The translations under genes and the position numbers were made by a program. DNA of 64,000 bases, taken from positions 716,948 to 780,947 of the forward strand of contig CAJQLO010000001.1 of assembly GCA_905479195.1 (NCBI GenBank). Direction: 5' to 3'. Below, one piece after another: positions 51,856 to 59,962 of this stretch. The DNA is from an uncultured Gammaproteobacteria bacterium. GTDB taxonomy: Bacteria; Pseudomonadota; Gammaproteobacteria; GCA-002705445; GCA-002716945. How positions within the stretch are numbered: the stretch's first letter is position 1; each line of letters opens with the position of its first letter. Under the pieces are notes generated by a model. It was given only the letters and a program-made list of their open reading frames with translations, was not told the DNA's origin and did no database searches.

Positions 51856-52917
51856 TTAATTAGAATTTTGCGCCTTATCTCTAAGGTACAAATCGCACAA
51901 GACTAAAGCCATCATTGCTTCTGCTATAGGCGTTGCTCTTATGCCAACACATGGATCATGTCTACCTTTAGTAACAATTGTTGTTTCTTTATTATCCGTG
52001 GTAACCGTTGCACCTGGTTTGAGAATACTAGATGTTGGTTTTAAAGCCATTTTAACTACTATATCTTGACCAGAAGAAATACCGCCTAGTGTTCCACCAG
52101 AATTATTAGAAGTAAAACCATCTGGCATTATTTCATCACGTCCTTCGGAACCTTTTTGGGTTACTACCCCAAAGCCAGAACCAATCTCAACACCTTTAAC
52201 TGCGTTAATTGACATCATTGCATATGCAAGTAGAGCATCAAGTTTATCAAATACAGGGTTACCTAACCCCACGGGAACATTGATTGCTTTCACGGTAACT
52301 TCTGCACCGATAGAGTCTCCTGATTTACGTATTTCATTGATGTAATTTTCCAATGCAGGAACCATTGATTCATCAGGAAAAAAAAATGGATTATTCTCTA
52401 CATGATCTAGATTAATAGACAAGGGTTTATGCTCACCAATCTGTGAAACATAACCAAATACTTCTAATCCTATTTTATCTTTGAGGACTTTTTTTGCGAT
52501 AGCGCCACCAGCTACTCTAGCTACTGTTTCTCGCGCAGACGATCTACCGGCTCCTCTGTAATCTCTAAAACCATATTTTTTTGTATATGTATAATCAGCA
52601 TGCCCAGGTCGAAACTTATCCTTAATTTCCCCATAATCTTTAGATCTCTGATCTTCATTATAAATAATTAGGCATACAGGGGTTCCCGTGGTCTTGCCTT
52701 CAAAGGTTCCAGATAAAATTTCAACTTTGTCCCCTTCTTTTCTCTGAGTAGTGAACTTTGAATTGCCAGGTTTTCTTCTATCAAGGTCTATCTGGATATC
52801 ATTTTCTGACAAATCTATTCCCGGAGGACATCCATCTATAACACATCCCAGTGCTTTTCCATGACTCTCTCCAAAGCTTGTGAGAGTAAAAATCTTTCCA
52901 AAAGTATTGCCTGACAT
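51856..52917 (-). CDS. aroC: Chorismate synthase
   Basis: AroC makes chorismate, the branch point feeding the tyrA, pheA and trp genes elsewhere in the window. Family signatures are [18 protein letters not shown] (near 16), [19 protein letters not shown] (near 125) and [19 protein letters not shown] (near 323). The 353 residues are normal. A GAAG ribosome binding site precedes the ATG. Confidence 0.96.
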   Translation of the reverse strand: MSGNTFGKIFTLTSFGESHGKALGCVIDGCPPGIDLSENDIQIDLDRRKPGNSKFTTQRKEGDKVEILSGTFEGKTTGTPVCLIIYNEDQRSKDYGEIKDKFRPGHADYTYTKKYGFRDYRGAGRSSARETVARVAGGAIAKKVLKDKIGLEVFGYVSQIGEHKPLSINLDHVENNPFFFPDESMVPALENYINEIRKSGDSIGAEVTVKAINVPVGLGNPVFDKLDALLAYAMMSINAVKGVEIGSGFGVVTQKGSEGRDEIMPDGFTSNNSGGTLGGISSGQDIVVKMALKPTSSILKPGATVTTDNKETTIVTKGRHDPCVGIRATPIAEAMMALVLCDLYLRDKAQNSN

Positions 52918-53017
52918 AATAAGAACTTCAAATAGTTAGTAAATTGAATCTAAATAACATATATTTACTTTGTTATTATATATTAAATAGACTGATAATT
53001 GAATAAATTGAAGAATA

Positions 53018-53611
53018 ATGAATAAAACATACCTTATATATGGACTGGCGCTAATAATATTATCAATGATTTATCTTGGTGACGGTCAGGAAGAAAAGCC
53101 AAATTTCACAAGAATTAATGCTGATCATTTATTTTTAGAGGAAAATAAAACATATAGAACGACAATAAATGATTCATTTAATAATGATTCCTTAAAAAAC
53201 CATATAACGCTTGTTTTTTTTGGGTATGCTAGCTGTCCAGATTTTTGCCCAGACACTCTAGCTAAAATGAATAAATTATTTAAAACAGTTAGTGAAAATA
53301 ATCAAAATAAAAAATTACAACTACTCTTTATATCTATTGATCCAAAAGATGAAATGAAAGTCATGAAAAAATATGTTGAGTACTTCAATAAAGATTTTAT
53401 TGGAATGCCAATGAATGGCAATAATCTTGATAAGGTAATCAAAAAGGCAGGTGTCTATGTAAAAAAAGTTTCCAGTGAAGGGGATATAGACTTCTATGAC
53501 CATACTGGCGCAATATTTATTGTAAATTCTGATGCAAAAGTAATTGGAATATATACGCCACCAATTCTTAATGATTTAATTCTTGAAGATATAGTAAAGG
53601 TACTAGATTAG
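53018..53611 (+). CDS. SCO1/SenC copper chaperone
   Basis: SCO1/SenC proteins deliver copper to the CuA centre of cytochrome c oxidase. An N-terminal membrane anchor (residues 5-22) precedes a thioredoxin fold. The copper ligands are the CPDFC pair in GYASCPDFCPDT (near 77-81) and the histidine in YDHTGAIFIV (near 166). The 197 residues are typical. It implies an aerobic haem-copper oxidase in this organism. psd follows without a gap. Confidence 0.92.
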   Translation: MNKTYLIYGLALIILSMIYLGDGQEEKPNFTRINADHLFLEENKTYRTTINDSFNNDSLKNHITLVFFGYASCPDFCPDTLAKMNKLFKTVSENNQNKKLQLLFISIDPKDEMKVMKKYVEYFNKDFIGMPMNGNNLDKVIKKAGVYVKKVSSEGDIDFYDHTGAIFIVNSDAKVIGIYTPPILNDLILEDIVKVLD

Positions 53612-54484
53612 ATGATTCAAAAAAATATTCATAATATTCTAGAAGCTTTGAAAGCATACTGGCTTTTTATAATCCCGCATCATTTATTTTCTAGGTTTAC
53701 ATATATAATCACTAGAACCAGTCATCCATTGACTGGATATTTAATTCGAACTTATATAAATTTATTTAAAGTAAATATGAATGAGTGTGAGAAAAAATCT
53801 ATTGATGAATATAATACATTCTGTGATTTCTTTACCAGAAAGCTAAAACCTGGAATCCATAAAATCAATGATGAAGAAAATTCAATTGTATCTTCTTGTG
53901 ATGGAAAAATACTAGAGTATGGAAAAATTAAAAATAATACAATACTTCAAATAAAAGGAAAAGATATTACAATTGATGAGTTACTAGACAATGACAAAAG
54001 TATTCAAGATACATATAAAGATGGTTCATTTGTAACAATATATCTATCACCAAAAGACTATCATCGTGTACATATACCCTATAGTGGTAAATTAGTTCGC
54101 ACAATACATGTGCCCGGGAGACTGTTTAGTGTTGCCTTGCATGCTGTTAAATATATAAAAAAATTATACTCAAGAAATGAAAGGCTTGTCTGTAATTTTA
54201 AAAATAAAGATATGAACTTCTCAGTAATATTTGTAGCAGCTATAAATGTTTCTTCAATAGAAGTTATCTGGAAAGGGGAAGTATCCCCTCCTCTTCCTAA
54301 AAAAACAATAACTACAAACTATGAAAAGAAAAAAGTTTCTATAGAAAAAGGAAATGAGCTCGGTATGTTTAAAAGTGGATCTACGGTTATTCTGCTGCTT
54401 GATAAAAAAGCTAAACTTGATTCTACTCTAAAGAGAGGGAAGTATATAAGAGTTGGAAGTAAAATTGGTGAGACAACTAGTTAA
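53612..54484 (+). CDS. psd: Phosphatidylserine decarboxylase proenzyme
   Basis: Psd makes phosphatidylethanolamine at the inner membrane. The start region IPHHLFSRFTYIITR, FCDFFTRKLKPG (near 70), YLSPKDYHRVHIP (near 149) and HVPGRLFSV are diagnostic. The self-cleavage site, usually LGST, reads SGST (MFKSGSTVILL, near 258), keeping the pyruvoyl-forming serine. The 290 residues are full length. Its stop overlaps the convergent tsaB stop. Confidence 0.95.
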   Translation: MIQKNIHNILEALKAYWLFIIPHHLFSRFTYIITRTSHPLTGYLIRTYINLFKVNMNECEKKSIDEYNTFCDFFTRKLKPGIHKINDEENSIVSSCDGKILEYGKIKNNTILQIKGKDITIDELLDNDKSIQDTYKDGSFVTIYLSPKDYHRVHIPYSGKLVRTIHVPGRLFSVALHAVKYIKKLYSRNERLVCNFKNKDMNFSVIFVAAINVSSIEVIWKGEVSPPLPKKTITTNYEKKKVSIEKGNELGMFKSGSTVILLLDKKAKLDSTLKRGKYIRVGSKIGETTS

Positions 54485-55143
54485 ATATCTACGGTATGAT
54501 TAGCATAGTCAGGAAATGTTTTCTTAAGGTCAAATGGCTCTTTAAAGTTAGAATATTTTTCAGCATACTCTAAAAGTATTTCAGAATTCAGCGAAACCTC
54601 TTCATTGAAGTAATTAATATCTTTTAATTGATCATTATCTACTTCAGATAATATTTTTTCCCAAGAATCAGATATATAATGATTTCTTTTATCGAACTTT
54701 AAATCATTTGAATCGCATAAAGAAATTGGCTTCACAACTTCATATTCATTACGAGCAATCTCAAAGTGCCCTATATAAAACTTATTACTATACGCTTTCC
54801 TTATACAGACAACATTTGAGTAGTTTGATTTTAAATAATAAGCAAATGCCATCAATGATAAAGATGATATTCCAATTACAGGTATATCTTGAGTATAACC
54901 TATCGCTTGGCAGACAGATGCGGCAACTCTTGTCCCTGTAAAGCTTGCCGGTCCTTTATTAAAAACAATCGCATCTAAGTTATTTACTTCTATTTTAGAT
55001 TTTGATAGTAATGCATCTATAGAAGATAAAATAATTTGACTGGCTCTAGATTTCTGTTGATCTGAAAAATTTGAAACCTTATCATCTAACTTAAGAGTTA
55101 ATGATAATATGGGTCCAGAAGAATCAATAGATAGAATATTCAT
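54481..55143 (-). CDS. tsaB: tRNA t6A biosynthesis protein TsaB
   Basis: TsaB partners TsaD in adding threonylcarbamoyl to A37 of ANN-reading tRNAs. The ASKHA-like fold shows NILSIDSSGPILSLTL at the start and FNKGPASFTGTRVAASVCQAIGY (given in part, near 62). The 220 residues are typical. A promoter with a very short leader precedes it. Confidence 0.93.
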   Translation of the reverse strand: MNILSIDSSGPILSLTLKLDDKVSNFSDQQKSRASQIILSSIDALLSKSKIEVNNLDAIVFNKGPASFTGTRVAASVCQAIGYTQDIPVIGISSLSLMAFAYYLKSNYSNVVCIRKAYSNKFYIGHFEIARNEYEVVKPISLCDSNDLKFDKRNHYISDSWEKILSEVDNDQLKDINYFNEEVSLNSEILLEYAEKYSNFKEPFDLKKTFPDYANHTVDI

Positions 55144-55151
55144 TAATAATA

Positions 55152-55180
55152 ATAGTACCGTATGAAATTTTTATATACAA
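55152..55180 (-). promoter_or_regulatory. tsaB promoter
   Basis: On the minus strand TTGTAT (55180-55175), a 17-base spacer and TACTAT (55157-55152) lie 8 bases before the tsaB ATG. The intervening bases are AT-only, with no ribosome binding site. Confidence 0.55.
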
Positions 55181-55199
55181 TTCATACATAAACTATATT

Positions 55200-55272
55200 C
55201 TCCCCGTAGTTAAATTGGATATAACAAGACCCTCCTAAGGTTTAGTTCCTGGTTCGAGCCCGGGCGGGGAGG
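55200..55272 (+). tRNA. tRNA-Arg (anticodon CCT)
   Basis: The plus strand folds completely: acceptor CTCCCCG/CGGGGAG with discriminator G, D stem GTTA/TAAC, anticodon stem AGACC/GGTTT with loop CTCCTAA (anticodon CCT, reading AGG), and T arm CCTGG/CCGGG with loop TTCGAGC. CCA is not encoded. Its last 13 bases are repeated at 59794-59806, so it looks like an integration site. Confidence 0.95.
55260..55272 (+). repeat. Putative attL: tRNA-Arg 3' end, left copy of direct repeat
   Basis: CCGGGCGGGGAGG ends exactly at the tRNA discriminator base and recurs at 59794-59806. In both copies CAAGTCTT follows within 0-3 bases, and further weakly matching sequence and a common TAAATATTGTTATGATTAAG stretch follow about 100 bases later (55368 and 59903). 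This is the pattern left by tRNA-targeted integration. No integrase gene is visible in the interval. Confidence 0.7.
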
Positions 55273-55327
55273 TGTCAAGTCTTATCTAGCTCAATGTATT
55301 CAACAATCTTTTAAAATTGTTGTTCAT

Positions 55328-55350
55328 AATACCCCCAGCAATACCCCCGA
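55328..55350 (+). repeat. C-rich tandem motif, copy 1
   Basis: AATACCCCC occurs twice in tandem here (separated by AGC) and again in the same arrangement at 59669-59692 (separated by GGC). Both copies lie within the flanks of the 55260-59806 interval. Confidence 0.7.
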
Positions 55351-55389
55351 ACGATATATTTGGGAGTTAAATATTGTTATGATTAAGAT

Positions 55390-55659
55390 ATTAATAAAAT
55401 ATTTACAGTAATATTATTGTATGCAATCTGTTTTTATCCTGAACTTGTTTTAGCTAGAGGTTCCCCTACCGCGCCAGGTAGCATATTAAATGAGATAGGT
55501 GCCGTTCTTGGGTATGGACTTTTATTTTTTGTACTGGCAATTCCTGTTGGGATGTTATTCATTTATATGATGGACAATGTAACAGGAACAGATAACCCTT
55601 ATCCCGCACTGATAATAACAGGTATCATAACTCTAATAGTTGTAGTTGTTATTTTTTGA
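55390..55659 (+). CDS. Small exported two-segment membrane protein, apparent ATT start
   Basis: No family is recognised. Residues about 1-22 form a signal peptide (NKIFTVILLYAICFYPELVLARG in one-letter code, given in two parts: NKIFTVILLYAIC, FYPELVLARG). Two hydrophobic segments follow (about 36-58 and 70-88). The first ATG-like codon in the longer frame is an ATT at 55390; the only usual alternative is a TTG at 55417, which would cut the signal peptide. The ATT sits where the ATG stands in the related upstream modules at 59624 and 63724, and the first eleven codons resemble those of the lipoprotein at 58618. Either ATT is used or the ATG was lost by mutation. Confidence 0.5.
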   Translation: MNKIFTVILLYAICFYPELVLARGSPTAPGSILNEIGAVLGYGLLFFVLAIPVGMLFIYMMDNVTGTDNPYPALIITGIITLIVVVVIF

Positions 55660-55671
55660 AGTTTATTGAAC

Positions 55672-55699
55672 AACAACTAATATTATGGGAAGTATTTAA
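55672..55699 (-). repeat. S repeat, copy 1
   Basis: On the minus strand AATACTTCCCATAATATT plus AGTTGTTGTT. The same core occurs at 58268-58296, 58583-58618 and 62913-62944, always in the same orientation and always shortly after a minus-strand stop codon (here about 40 bases after the autotransporter stop). Confidence 0.8.
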
Positions 55700-55738
55700 T
55701 ATAACTGAAAATATAAAGTGCATGAATACTGTTGGTAA

Positions 55739-57709
55739 TTAAAACCCAACTGTGTAATTAAAGTAAAGAGTCGTAGCAGCAGTTCTGGTGTAGGACAATT
55801 CTTGATATTGCGCTTGTGCTGAAAAGGCTCGATTTGGGGCGATGTGATAAGTGGCACCTAAAGTTACTACTGGTCTGGTTTTGTTGATTCTGGTATTTAT
55901 GTCGACTGGTGTGATTCCAGTTATGGTTGAAGAAGTAGCTTGGATTTTATCCACCTTGTTACTTATATCATTTTCAACACCAAGAGCTCCATTAAGAGTG
56001 ACGGTATGGTTGAGTCTGTATCTAGCTTTCATACCCATAACTATGGTAGTCGATTTATCTTCTAAGGTATTATAGGTCAACGGGTTAGCGACTCCTGTCT
56101 CGGTATAACCATCTTGTTTGATAATAGCACGACGCGCAGCAAGGTAGAGGCGGAAAACACTATCCTTATCCCTAAGGTATGACACTTCAGCAACATAACT
56201 TTGTGCCTCAATCTCAGTTTCACCCACCCCTGCCTCAGCCTCACCTATTTCGCTTCTGGTAATGGTCATATCTTTTGCTTGGTAAGCATTGGCTACTCTA
56301 ACTTGAAAACCAGAACGATTATCAAACTGATTCCATACCAAGTTCCCACCGAACATAGGCCCTTTATTATGCACCTTTAAACCTTTAGCATTATTTCTAT
56401 CTACTTGTTGGTCGATAAATGCTGAAACTCGAAAGTTCTTGTTAAACTTATTACCAAAAACAAACACTGCTCCTGAGCTTGATGAGTCAGAGTCGTTATT
56501 GCCATTTACATCTGTGTGACGACCCCCCATAGAGTAACATTTTCCTTCTGGACCAAATAAATCACAATCGTAAGTATTCATGTTGGCAAAACTAGCAGTG
56601 GCAGATGCGCTTTTGTCTAAAATTTGTGAAAATTCTGAGATAATACTATCCCCAATTTCCTCAATGGTGTCCTGAGTATCTTCCGTCATGCATCCTGTGC
56701 ATGAACCTACGACCAAATCCCATAAGTTAGCAGATGAATTCTCCAAGGTCCACGCCCAGGTTCTACCATCATAAGTATAATTACCTGAATTTCCTGCGGT
56801 AATATTTGACGATTCTAAGCCATCAATGACACTAGCATAAGTGGTTCCGCCTTTTAAAATAGACCTTGCATGTATACCAAAAGAAGTCGTTCCACTAACG
56901 GTGCTAAAAATTATTTTTCCATAGTCTGAAGTACTGTTAATGACAGCATTATAATTGGTTGGTATTTTTCCATAATAAGTAAGTCCGCTTTGGCTGTTAT
57001 TTAGGGTGGCAACAGTAGTAGTTCCTCTCAAATAAATATCGTACGGATCATCCCCCGCGGTAGTAATAGTCCCAAGATTAGTTATAGTAATTCCAGAACT
57101 GTTAAAAATATCAATACCACGACCATTAAGCAGTCTCGTATTTCCCTGAACATTGATATTCCCGTTTAGCGTGATGTTAGCATTGTCACTCTCATATATT
57201 ACGATACCAGGAGCATCATCCCCATTGGTAGTAATATTTCCGTTTAGCGTAAAGTTGGTATCGTCTTCATAAAGATTGAAGTAACCATAACCCGCATATC
57301 TATTTGTAGTAATATTCCCGTTCATTATGATGGTGTTGTTGCCAGTACCTGGACCACTTAAAATACCATAGAGACCCGAAGCGCCTATATTAATATTCCC
57401 ATTTATCGTGATGTTGTTGAAGGTACTGGTAGTTACGTATACGCCCATTGCGCCATAAGCTTCCGAACTTATATTCCCAGTATGATTGAAGGTATTACGG
57501 TCAGCATTGATAAATCTTATGGCAGACAATCCTGAAGTCGGCGTTATATCGCCCGTTAAGTCGTAGTTACCATCGTCACTACTTATTATACATCCGATTA
57601 CTGGCACAGTGCCACTGACACAAGCATCTTGAGCCATTACCTGAGAAGTAATAGAGAGAGTGATGACAAGGCATACTGCTCTGATAGATTGGTAAATAAT
57701 TTTATGCAT
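55739..57709 (-). CDS. Autotransporter-type outer membrane protein
   Basis: The ATG at 57709 starts a signal peptide ending near SQVMAQDA, and GGGTGAAA-like sequence precedes it; the frame extends to a TTG at 57745, which I reject. Residues about 30-330 form a passenger with repeated short beta-helix units of the TLNGNITTNGDD type. The C-terminal 250 residues (from RVSAFIDQQVDR) look like a 12-strand autotransporter beta-barrel and end YFNYTVGF with the terminal phenylalanine needed for outer membrane insertion. The passenger would be displayed or released at the cell surface; its ligand is unknown. G+C looks higher than in its neighbours, which suggests acquisition. Confidence 0.85.
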   Translation of the reverse strand: MHKIIYQSIRAVCLVITLSITSQVMAQDACVSGTVPVIGCIISSDDGNYDLTGDITPTSGLSAIRFINADRNTFNHTGNISSEAYGAMGVYVTTSTFNNITINGNINIGASGLYGILSGPGTGNNTIIMNGNITTNRYAGYGYFNLYEDDTNFTLNGNITTNGDDAPGIVIYESDNANITLNGNINVQGNTRLLNGRGIDIFNSSGITITNLGTITTAGDDPYDIYLRGTTTVATLNNSQSGLTYYGKIPTNYNAVINSTSDYGKIIFSTVSGTTSFGIHARSILKGGTTYASVIDGLESSNITAGNSGNYTYDGRTWAWTLENSSANLWDLVVGSCTGCMTEDTQDTIEEIGDSIISEFSQILDKSASATASFANMNTYDCDLFGPEGKCYSMGGRHTDVNGNNDSDSSSSGAVFVFGNKFNKNFRVSAFIDQQVDRNNAKGLKVHNKGPMFGGNLVWNQFDNRSGFQVRVANAYQAKDMTITRSEIGEAEAGVGETEIEAQSYVAEVSYLRDKDSVFRLYLAARRAIIKQDGYTETGVANPLTYNTLEDKSTTIVMGMKARYRLNHTVTLNGALGVENDISNKVDKIQATSSTITGITPVDINTRINKTRPVVTLGATYHIAPNRAFSAQAQYQELSYTRTAATTLYFNYTVGF

Positions 57710-57782
57710 AAAATTTTTCACCCACATTATATGAATCTTATCCAAAAGGCAATTTTTTAATTATTTTTTACTGTTTCCCCTA

Positions 57783-57808
57783 CGGTGTGTGGCCAGAGTA
57801 GTCTTTTA
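57783..57808 (-). repeat. R repeat, copy 1
   Basis: On the minus strand AAAAGACTACTCTGGCCA followed by CACACCGTAGGGG. Copies R1 and R2 share an extra CACACCG-AGGGG extension absent from the others. It lies 74-99 bases upstream of the autotransporter ATG. Confidence 0.8.
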
Positions 57809-57880
57809 TCAAGTTAAGGCATGACAATAATGCACTAAGATAGTCTATATAAGGGGTGTGTGGATTGTTGCTATTAATAG

Positions 57881-58168
57881 TTAATGCATTTTTTTTACAA
57901 AAGTATTTGAGATTATAATGCCTATTAAAAAAGCTGGGATTGATATATAAGTATAAGTCCAATCACCATGCATAAATGCTGGATAGAAAGGTATTACATA
58001 GAACAGTTCTAGCATAAAGAAAAACCATGCTAAGAAAATAAATATTCCATAATCAGGATAAATGTCTATTAAGAGTTCATGACCTGCAGCAAATCCAACC
58101 AAAAACCCAATTGCATAGCATATATTTGTTAAAAGCTTAAAAAACCATACATGTGAATTTCCCATCAT
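57881..58168 (-). CDS. Small integral membrane protein, three or four spans
   Basis: The 95-residue product has hydrophobic segments near 10-27, 38-58 and 72-90 with aromatic-rich edges (YGIFIFLAWFFFMLELFYVI). No family is recognised. An AGGGGG ribosome binding site precedes two adjacent ATG codons; the second (58165) has the better spacing. It is bounded by R repeats on both sides. Confidence 0.6.
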   Translation of the reverse strand: MMGNSHVWFFKLLTNICYAIGFLVGFAAGHELLIDIYPDYGIFIFLAWFFFMLELFYVIPFYPAFMHGDWTYTYISIPAFLIGIIISNTFVKKMH

Positions 58169-58241
58169 ATACCCCCTAGCTACAATTAGTATATTATGGT
58201 TATATTTAAAATTACAAGCAATTACTGTTATGTTCCCCCTG

Positions 58242-58267
58242 CGGTGTGTGGCTAGAGTAGTCTTTTA
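58242..58267 (-). repeat. R repeat, copy 2
   Basis: On the minus strand AAAAGACTACTCTAGCCA plus CACACCGCAGGGGG, nearly identical to copy 1 over about 35 bases. It directly follows S copy 2 and lies about 75 bases upstream of the small membrane protein at 58168. Confidence 0.8.
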
Positions 58268-58296
58268 GCTCAATATTATGGGAAGTATTTTATTCA
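58268..58296 (-). repeat. S repeat, copy 2 (reads as an aborted signal-peptide start)
   Basis: On the minus strand this copy reads ATGAATAAAATACTTCCCATA and so on, which would encode MNKILPIILS and then a stop codon that belongs to the adjacent R repeat. It is almost identical to the first codons of the lipoprotein gene at 58618. Confidence 0.8.
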
Positions 58297-58300
58297 TTAT

Positions 58301-58618
58301 TTATTTCCATTTAGCATCAAATGTTTCTGGATAATTTGATTTAGCAGCTTCACATCCTTGAAATTTATTTTCATAACTCCTATTAGTTAATCTTTTAGAT
58401 AATGGTTTAGTCAGAAAACTGTCTTTTATAAATCGTTGGCATGTCTTTTTATCTTTTTCAAAACGACAATCATCAGAATAATTTATTGATTCCATGAAGT
58501 AAATATTGTTCCACATACCAAGTGTAAGATTATCAGCACATTTTTCTAATGTTGTTTTTGTATTACCACCACACCCAGACAAAACAACAACTAATATTAT
58601 GGGAAGTATTTTATTCAT
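58301..58618 (-). CDS. Small lipoprotein of unknown function
   Basis: The start MNKILPIILVVVLSGCGG is a clean lipoprotein signal with lipobox LSGC (cysteine at 16). The mature part is about 90 residues with five cysteines, which could form disulfides in the periplasm. It begins 1 base after the DUF3883 gene stop, so translation is probably coupled. The first ten codons are made of S repeat copy 3. No family is recognised. Confidence 0.68.
   Translation of the reverse strand: MNKILPIILVVVLSGCGGNTKTTLEKCADNLTLGMWNNIYFMESINYSDDCRFEKDKKTCQRFIKDSFLTKPLSKRLTNRSYENKFQGCEAAKSNYPETFDAKWK
58583..58618 (-). repeat. S repeat, copy 3 (forms the lipoprotein signal sequence)
   Basis: The S core AATACTTCCCATAATATT with AGTTGTTGTT lies here inside an open reading frame, just after the DUF3883 stop codon, and supplies the signal peptide of the downstream lipoprotein. 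Confidence 0.8.
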
Positions 58619-58619
58619 T

Positions 58620-59623
58620 TTAAATTATTTCCAAAGAATATGTTGTTGCTTTGAGATTTGATTTATTAATACGCCATGGGTTCTCTTCTTTAAGAACACC
58701 ATTTGAGCATTTCCATTTTTTCCTCTTCTTTGTAGGAGCTGTACACTTAATTTCACTTAATACATATAAGACACTATTTTTTGGATGAGCAATACAATGT
58801 TCATACTCTTTCCAAGTTAACTGAATTTTTTCAAGCTTGCTAGACAGACCTTTTACTTCTACGTGAAGTTCCTTATCTCCTTTCTTAGCTTTTATATCAT
58901 ATGGAAAACCTTTCCTTGGCATTGCCTCAACACTAAATCCTTTTTGTTGATAATATTTCATTGCTCTTTCAAAAGCATAATATTCAACAGCATCTTTTTT
59001 ATCTTGATTAACTGGTTGTCGGTCTGGTTTATCGTTTCCTAGTTTTATTTTTTTTCCTTTACGAAACTTATCCAATGCTTCCTTCAGTTTTGGAAATAAA
59101 TCTACAAAGCTTTGGCTAATAACAAATCCATAGCCTTCATTAACAGATAAACTTTTTCTTTTTTCAGTAGCTGGTGAAAATGGGAAATAAGGAGGTTTAT
59201 TATAGCGAGTTCTTAAATCTTCAACAATGTATTCAATTTCATCATTATTTTTTTGTATTTGTTTAAGAGTGAGTTTTCTTATTTTATTATAATCAGTAAG
59301 CTTAACCATCTGACCAGGTCTTATGTTTGGCTTGTCATCTTTTTTTTGCTGTTTAGATGGTATCCAATCTATTGCACTTTCTTTCCAGCTGTCAGCTACC
59401 CTCGAAATTCCTATAATAGCTTTCACATTGCTATCATAATGCACAACTAAATCTCCAGGACACATTTGCTGTAATATTGAATATCTCCAGGAATCTTTAT
59501 TGCCACTATCTTTTAAGGGGCTCTTAAGTCTTCACCAATGTCATCTCTCTTAGTGACCTCAACCCAATAGTATTCTTCAGTATATTTTTGCCACCATACA
59601 TTTTCAAACATAATACTTTTCAT
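58620..59623 (-). CDS. EVE-like plus DUF3883 (PD-(D/E)XK-like) protein, putative modification-dependent nuclease, frameshifted
   Basis: From 59465 the frame encodes a C-terminal DUF3883 domain with AFERAMKYYQQKGFSV, then YDIKAKKGDKELHVEVKG (D...E-V-K nuclease-like core) and LTWKEYEHC. Upstream, the minus strand continues in another frame to an ATG at 59623 that fits the R-repeat promoter: MKSIMFENVWWQKYTEEYYW...GEDLRA. One base missing in the C4 run at 59517-59520 separates the two parts; adding it gives 334 residues. The joined N-terminus (WRYSILQQMCPGDLVVHY...IIGISRV) resembles EVE/PUA-like readers of modified bases. Reader plus nuclease is a type IV restriction architecture; function is inferred. 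The frameshift may be real decay or a homopolymer sequencing error. Confidence 0.65.
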
Positions 59624-59667
59624 ACCTTAATCATAACAAGAAAGTGTATGGCCAGAGTAGTCTTTTT
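59624..59667 (-). promoter_or_regulatory. R repeat, copy 3: full promoter-like module
   Basis: On the minus strand AAAAGACTACTCTGGCCA, then an AT-rich spacer, then TTGTTATGATTAAGGT running directly into the ATG at 59623. TGTTATGAT is an extended -10 that ends 6 bases before the ATG. It matches copy 6 (63724-63767) along its whole length. Confidence 0.75.
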
Positions 59668-59668
59668 C

Positions 59669-59692
59669 AATACCCCCGGCAATACCCCCAAG
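59669..59692 (+). repeat. C-rich tandem motif, copy 2
   Basis: AATACCCCCGGCAATACCCCC, matching 55328-55350 with one change in the spacer. Confidence 0.7.
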
Positions 59693-59793
59693 TGATTCAT
59701 TTCGACGATAATCTTAAAACTGCTAAATAAATTATTTATATTCTATTCATATACTTATAAATACTATTAAATAGCTATTGTTTATGAAATTCA

Positions 59794-59806
59794 CCGGGCG
59801 GGGAGG
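59794..59806 (+). repeat. Putative attR: duplicated tRNA-Arg 3' end
   Basis: CCGGGCGGGGAGG is identical to the last 13 bases of tRNA-Arg at 55260-55272 and is followed by CAAGTCTT as at the left copy. The G+C-rich block stands out in very AT-rich surroundings. It closes a 4.5-kb interval. Confidence 0.7.
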
Positions 59807-59962
59807 CAAGTCTTTTCTTTACAATCAATGAAATAAACAAATATTAAAAATTATTCAATCCTACACCACCAACCACACCACCATTTGCTGTAAAAAAAGC
59901 CCTAAATATTGTTATGATTAAGACAAGCATAATATATTTTTATAATTTATTATGACAAATAA

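Larger units (their letters stand above)
59624..59962. other. Gene-free stretch with R repeat, C-rich repeat, attR-like repeat and promoter relic
   Basis: This 339-base stretch has no convincing gene. From left to right it holds R copy 3 (to 59667), the C-rich tandem motif copy 2 (59669-59692), AT-rich sequence, the 13-base tRNA-end repeat (59794-59806) with CAAGTCTT after it, a CCACCA-rich patch near 59865-59885, and a plus-strand TAAATATTGTTATGATTAAG stretch (59903-59922) with no open frame behind it. Confidence 0.75.

Noticed and set aside
55379..55411. ATG at 55379 followed by a frameshift as the start of the small exported protein
   Set aside because: A one-base insertion would also restore a signal peptide, but comparison with the R modules shows this ATG is part of the -10 region (TATGAT), so the ATT at 55390 is the better explanation.
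57780..57962. 60-codon minus-strand frame upstream of the autotransporter
   Set aside because: It overlaps the small membrane protein gene and R copy 1, has no ribosome binding site and no sensible composition.
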